A stretch of 36,259 bases of DNA from an uncultured Bacteroidota bacterium (GTDB taxonomy: Bacteria; Bacteroidota; Bacteroidia; Chitinophagales; LD1), in the NCBI GenBank assembly GCA_903889265.1, contig CAISWS010000058.1, forward strand, positions 1 to 36,259, in the 5' to 3' direction. Positions 35,173 to 36,259 of the stretch are shown here, piece by piece (positions within the stretch are counted from its first letter, which is position 1; each line of letters starts with the position of its first letter). The notes under the pieces are model-generated. The model was given only the letters and a program-made list of their open reading frames with translations, made no database searches and was not told where the DNA came from. The translations under genes were made by a program, and so were the position numbers.

Positions 35173-36138
35173 TTATCTGTTTTTCAAATATTGTTTTGCA
35201 AAGTAAGTGGCAATTAAATCTGCGCCAGCCCTTTTTATGCTGGTAAGTGATTCGGCAATAGCAGCTTTTTCATTAAGCCAGCCTCTTTGTGAGGCCGCTT
35301 TTATCATAGCATACTCGCCGCTTACCTGGTAGGCGGCTACCGGCACGTGAACTGCGTTTTTTACTTCGCGAATGATATCGAGATAGGCACCTGCTGGTTT
35401 TACCATAACTATATCAGCGCCTTCGTTTACATCATCCAGGGTTTCTTTGATGGCCTCGGTACGGTTGCGGGGGTCCATCTGGTAGGTTTTTTTATCGCCA
35501 AAGCCTGGGGCACTATCCAGCGCATCGCGGAAGGGGCCGTAGAAGCATGATGCGTATTTGGCACTGTATGCAAGGATACCGGTTTTGGTGAAACCGTTTT
35601 GTTCTAATGCTTCCCGGATAGTTCCTATCCTGCCATCCATCATATCGGAGGGGGCTACAAAATCGGCTCCGGCTTCGGCGTGCAGAACGCTCATGGCTGA
35701 TAACACTTTGAGGGTTTCGTCATTCAGTATTTCAAAGTTTTTTACTAAGCCATCATGTCCGTAAGGTGAGAAAGGGTCGAGCGCCACATCGGTCATAACG
35801 CACATATCGGGTTGTGTTTCTTTAATGGCCTTGATAGAGCGCATCATTAAGCCATCTTTATTTAACGCTTCCGAGCATGCATCGTCTTTTAAATTGTCGG
35901 GCACCTTGACAAACAGAAGCACGCTTTTTACTCCGAGGCTCCATAGCTCGTTAGCTTCTTTTTTCAGGTTATCGAGACTGAGGCGATGATAATCGGGCAT
36001 AGAGGAAATTTCCTCATGTATGTTTTTGCCTTCGGTTACAAACAGCGGCACGATGAAGTCGCTGGCGCTGAGTTGCGTTTCGGCCACCATTTCGCGAAGG
36101 GCGGGTGATTGGCGGAGGGTTCGGTTTCTTCTGTTCAT
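35173..36138 (-). CDS. hemB: Porphobilinogen synthase (delta-aminolevulinate dehydratase)
   Basis: HemB joins two 5-aminolevulinate molecules to porphobilinogen, directly downstream of HemL. The 321-aa protein has Schiff-base lysines K194 in YSAKYASCFYGPFR and K247 in VMVKPAGAY. The metal-site segment reads VMTDVALDPFSPYGHDG. It lacks the cysteine trio of zinc enzymes and matches the Asp-rich, Mg-type form. The start RRNRTLRQSPALREMV fits the family. The hemL gene follows after 8 nt. The upstream stretch to the window edge contains a hairpin, and no promoter is resolved. Confidence 0.98.
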   Translation of the reverse strand: MNRRNRTLRQSPALREMVAETQLSASDFIVPLFVTEGKNIHEEISSMPDYHRLSLDNLKKEANELWSLGVKSVLLFVKVPDNLKDDACSEALNKDGLMMRSIKAIKETQPDMCVMTDVALDPFSPYGHDGLVKNFEILNDETLKVLSAMSVLHAEAGADFVAPSDMMDGRIGTIREALEQNGFTKTGILAYSAKYASCFYGPFRDALDSAPGFGDKKTYQMDPRNRTEAIKETLDDVNEGADIVMVKPAGAYLDIIREVKNAVHVPVAAYQVSGEYAMIKAASQRGWLNEKAAIAESLTSIKRAGADLIATYFAKQYLKNR

Positions 36139-36219
36139 TGGTTTAAAGGTTTTATTCGTAAATACCTACAAGCAATCAACGACCTTTCCAATTACTTTTC
36201 GTTGATTTTGCAAGCTTTT

Positions 36220-36245
36220 ACTTTTTTGTCTTGACACAAAAAAGT
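36220..36245. repeat. A/T-rich hairpin at the window edge
   Basis: ACTTTTTTGT (36220-36229) and ACAAAAAAGT (36236-36245) are perfect 10-nt complements around a 6-nt loop, CTTGAC, followed by more A-rich sequence that the window cuts off. It lies about 80 nt upstream of the hemB start. It could be a terminator for a gene beyond the edge, or the end of a dispersed repeat of this common composition. Confidence 0.45.
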
Positions 36246-36259
36246 AACAAAAAAAGTCA

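Overview
The window looks like a chromosomal segment of a Bacteroidota bacterium, probably from the Chitinophagales/Sphingobacteriales side (the class is inferred, not proven). Four large or medium secreted proteins end in type IX secretion (T9SS) type A sorting domains. There is a DUF5777 beta-barrel, SprB-type repeats and a Bacteroidota-style ABC-F ATPase. Shine-Dalgarno sequences are mostly absent, and promoter -7 boxes resemble TAnnTTTG. No prophage, insertion sequence, CRISPR array, tRNA or rRNA was seen.

Layout. 1-3.8 kb (minus strand): 3'-truncated mnmE, a DUF433/DUF5615 toxin-antitoxin-like pair and an ABC-F ATPase. 4.0-8.1 kb (plus): sodium:solute symporter, LOG-family protein and an M23 peptidase with a long unassigned C-terminal extension. 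8.3-11.6 kb (plus): a secreted choice-of-anchor-V/reeler-like protein, then a probable operon of a small lipoprotein with a CX4CH heme-like motif, a YceI protein and a DUF5777 barrel. 11.7-12.4 kb: hsp20 behind two identical-type palindromes and a sigma-54-like promoter, closed by two terminators. 12.4-16.2 kb (minus): DUF1761 membrane protein and a 1019-aa SprB-repeat T9SS protein. 16.5-30.5 kb (plus): a 173-aa protein of unknown function and two giant T9SS proteins (2012 and 2182 aa). 30.6-36.2 kb: UbiE-like methyltransferase (plus) convergent with a minus-strand CrtU-like FAD oxidoreductase and Rieske oxygenase pair, then hemL and hemB.

The most striking system is the giant pair. The first protein carries Ig-like repeats, two fibronectin III domains, a GEVED domain, two cohesin-like domains and a dockerin-like module. 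The second carries four cohesin-like domains and nine 90-aa Ig-like repeats in a strict hierarchy: the DNA period is exactly 1431 nt for the large unit and exactly 270 nt for the small unit, and the third large unit is longer by exactly three small units. I infer a cell-surface cohesin-dockerin adhesion or matrix system with no catalytic partner in view. Secondary interest lies in the Rieske/FAD-oxidoreductase/methyltransferase cluster (likely carotenoid or other isoprenoid tailoring), the CX4CH/YceI/DUF5777 envelope operon and the hsp20 control region. Housekeeping content (mnmE, hemL, hemB) shows that the accessory surface genes sit in a core chromosomal setting.
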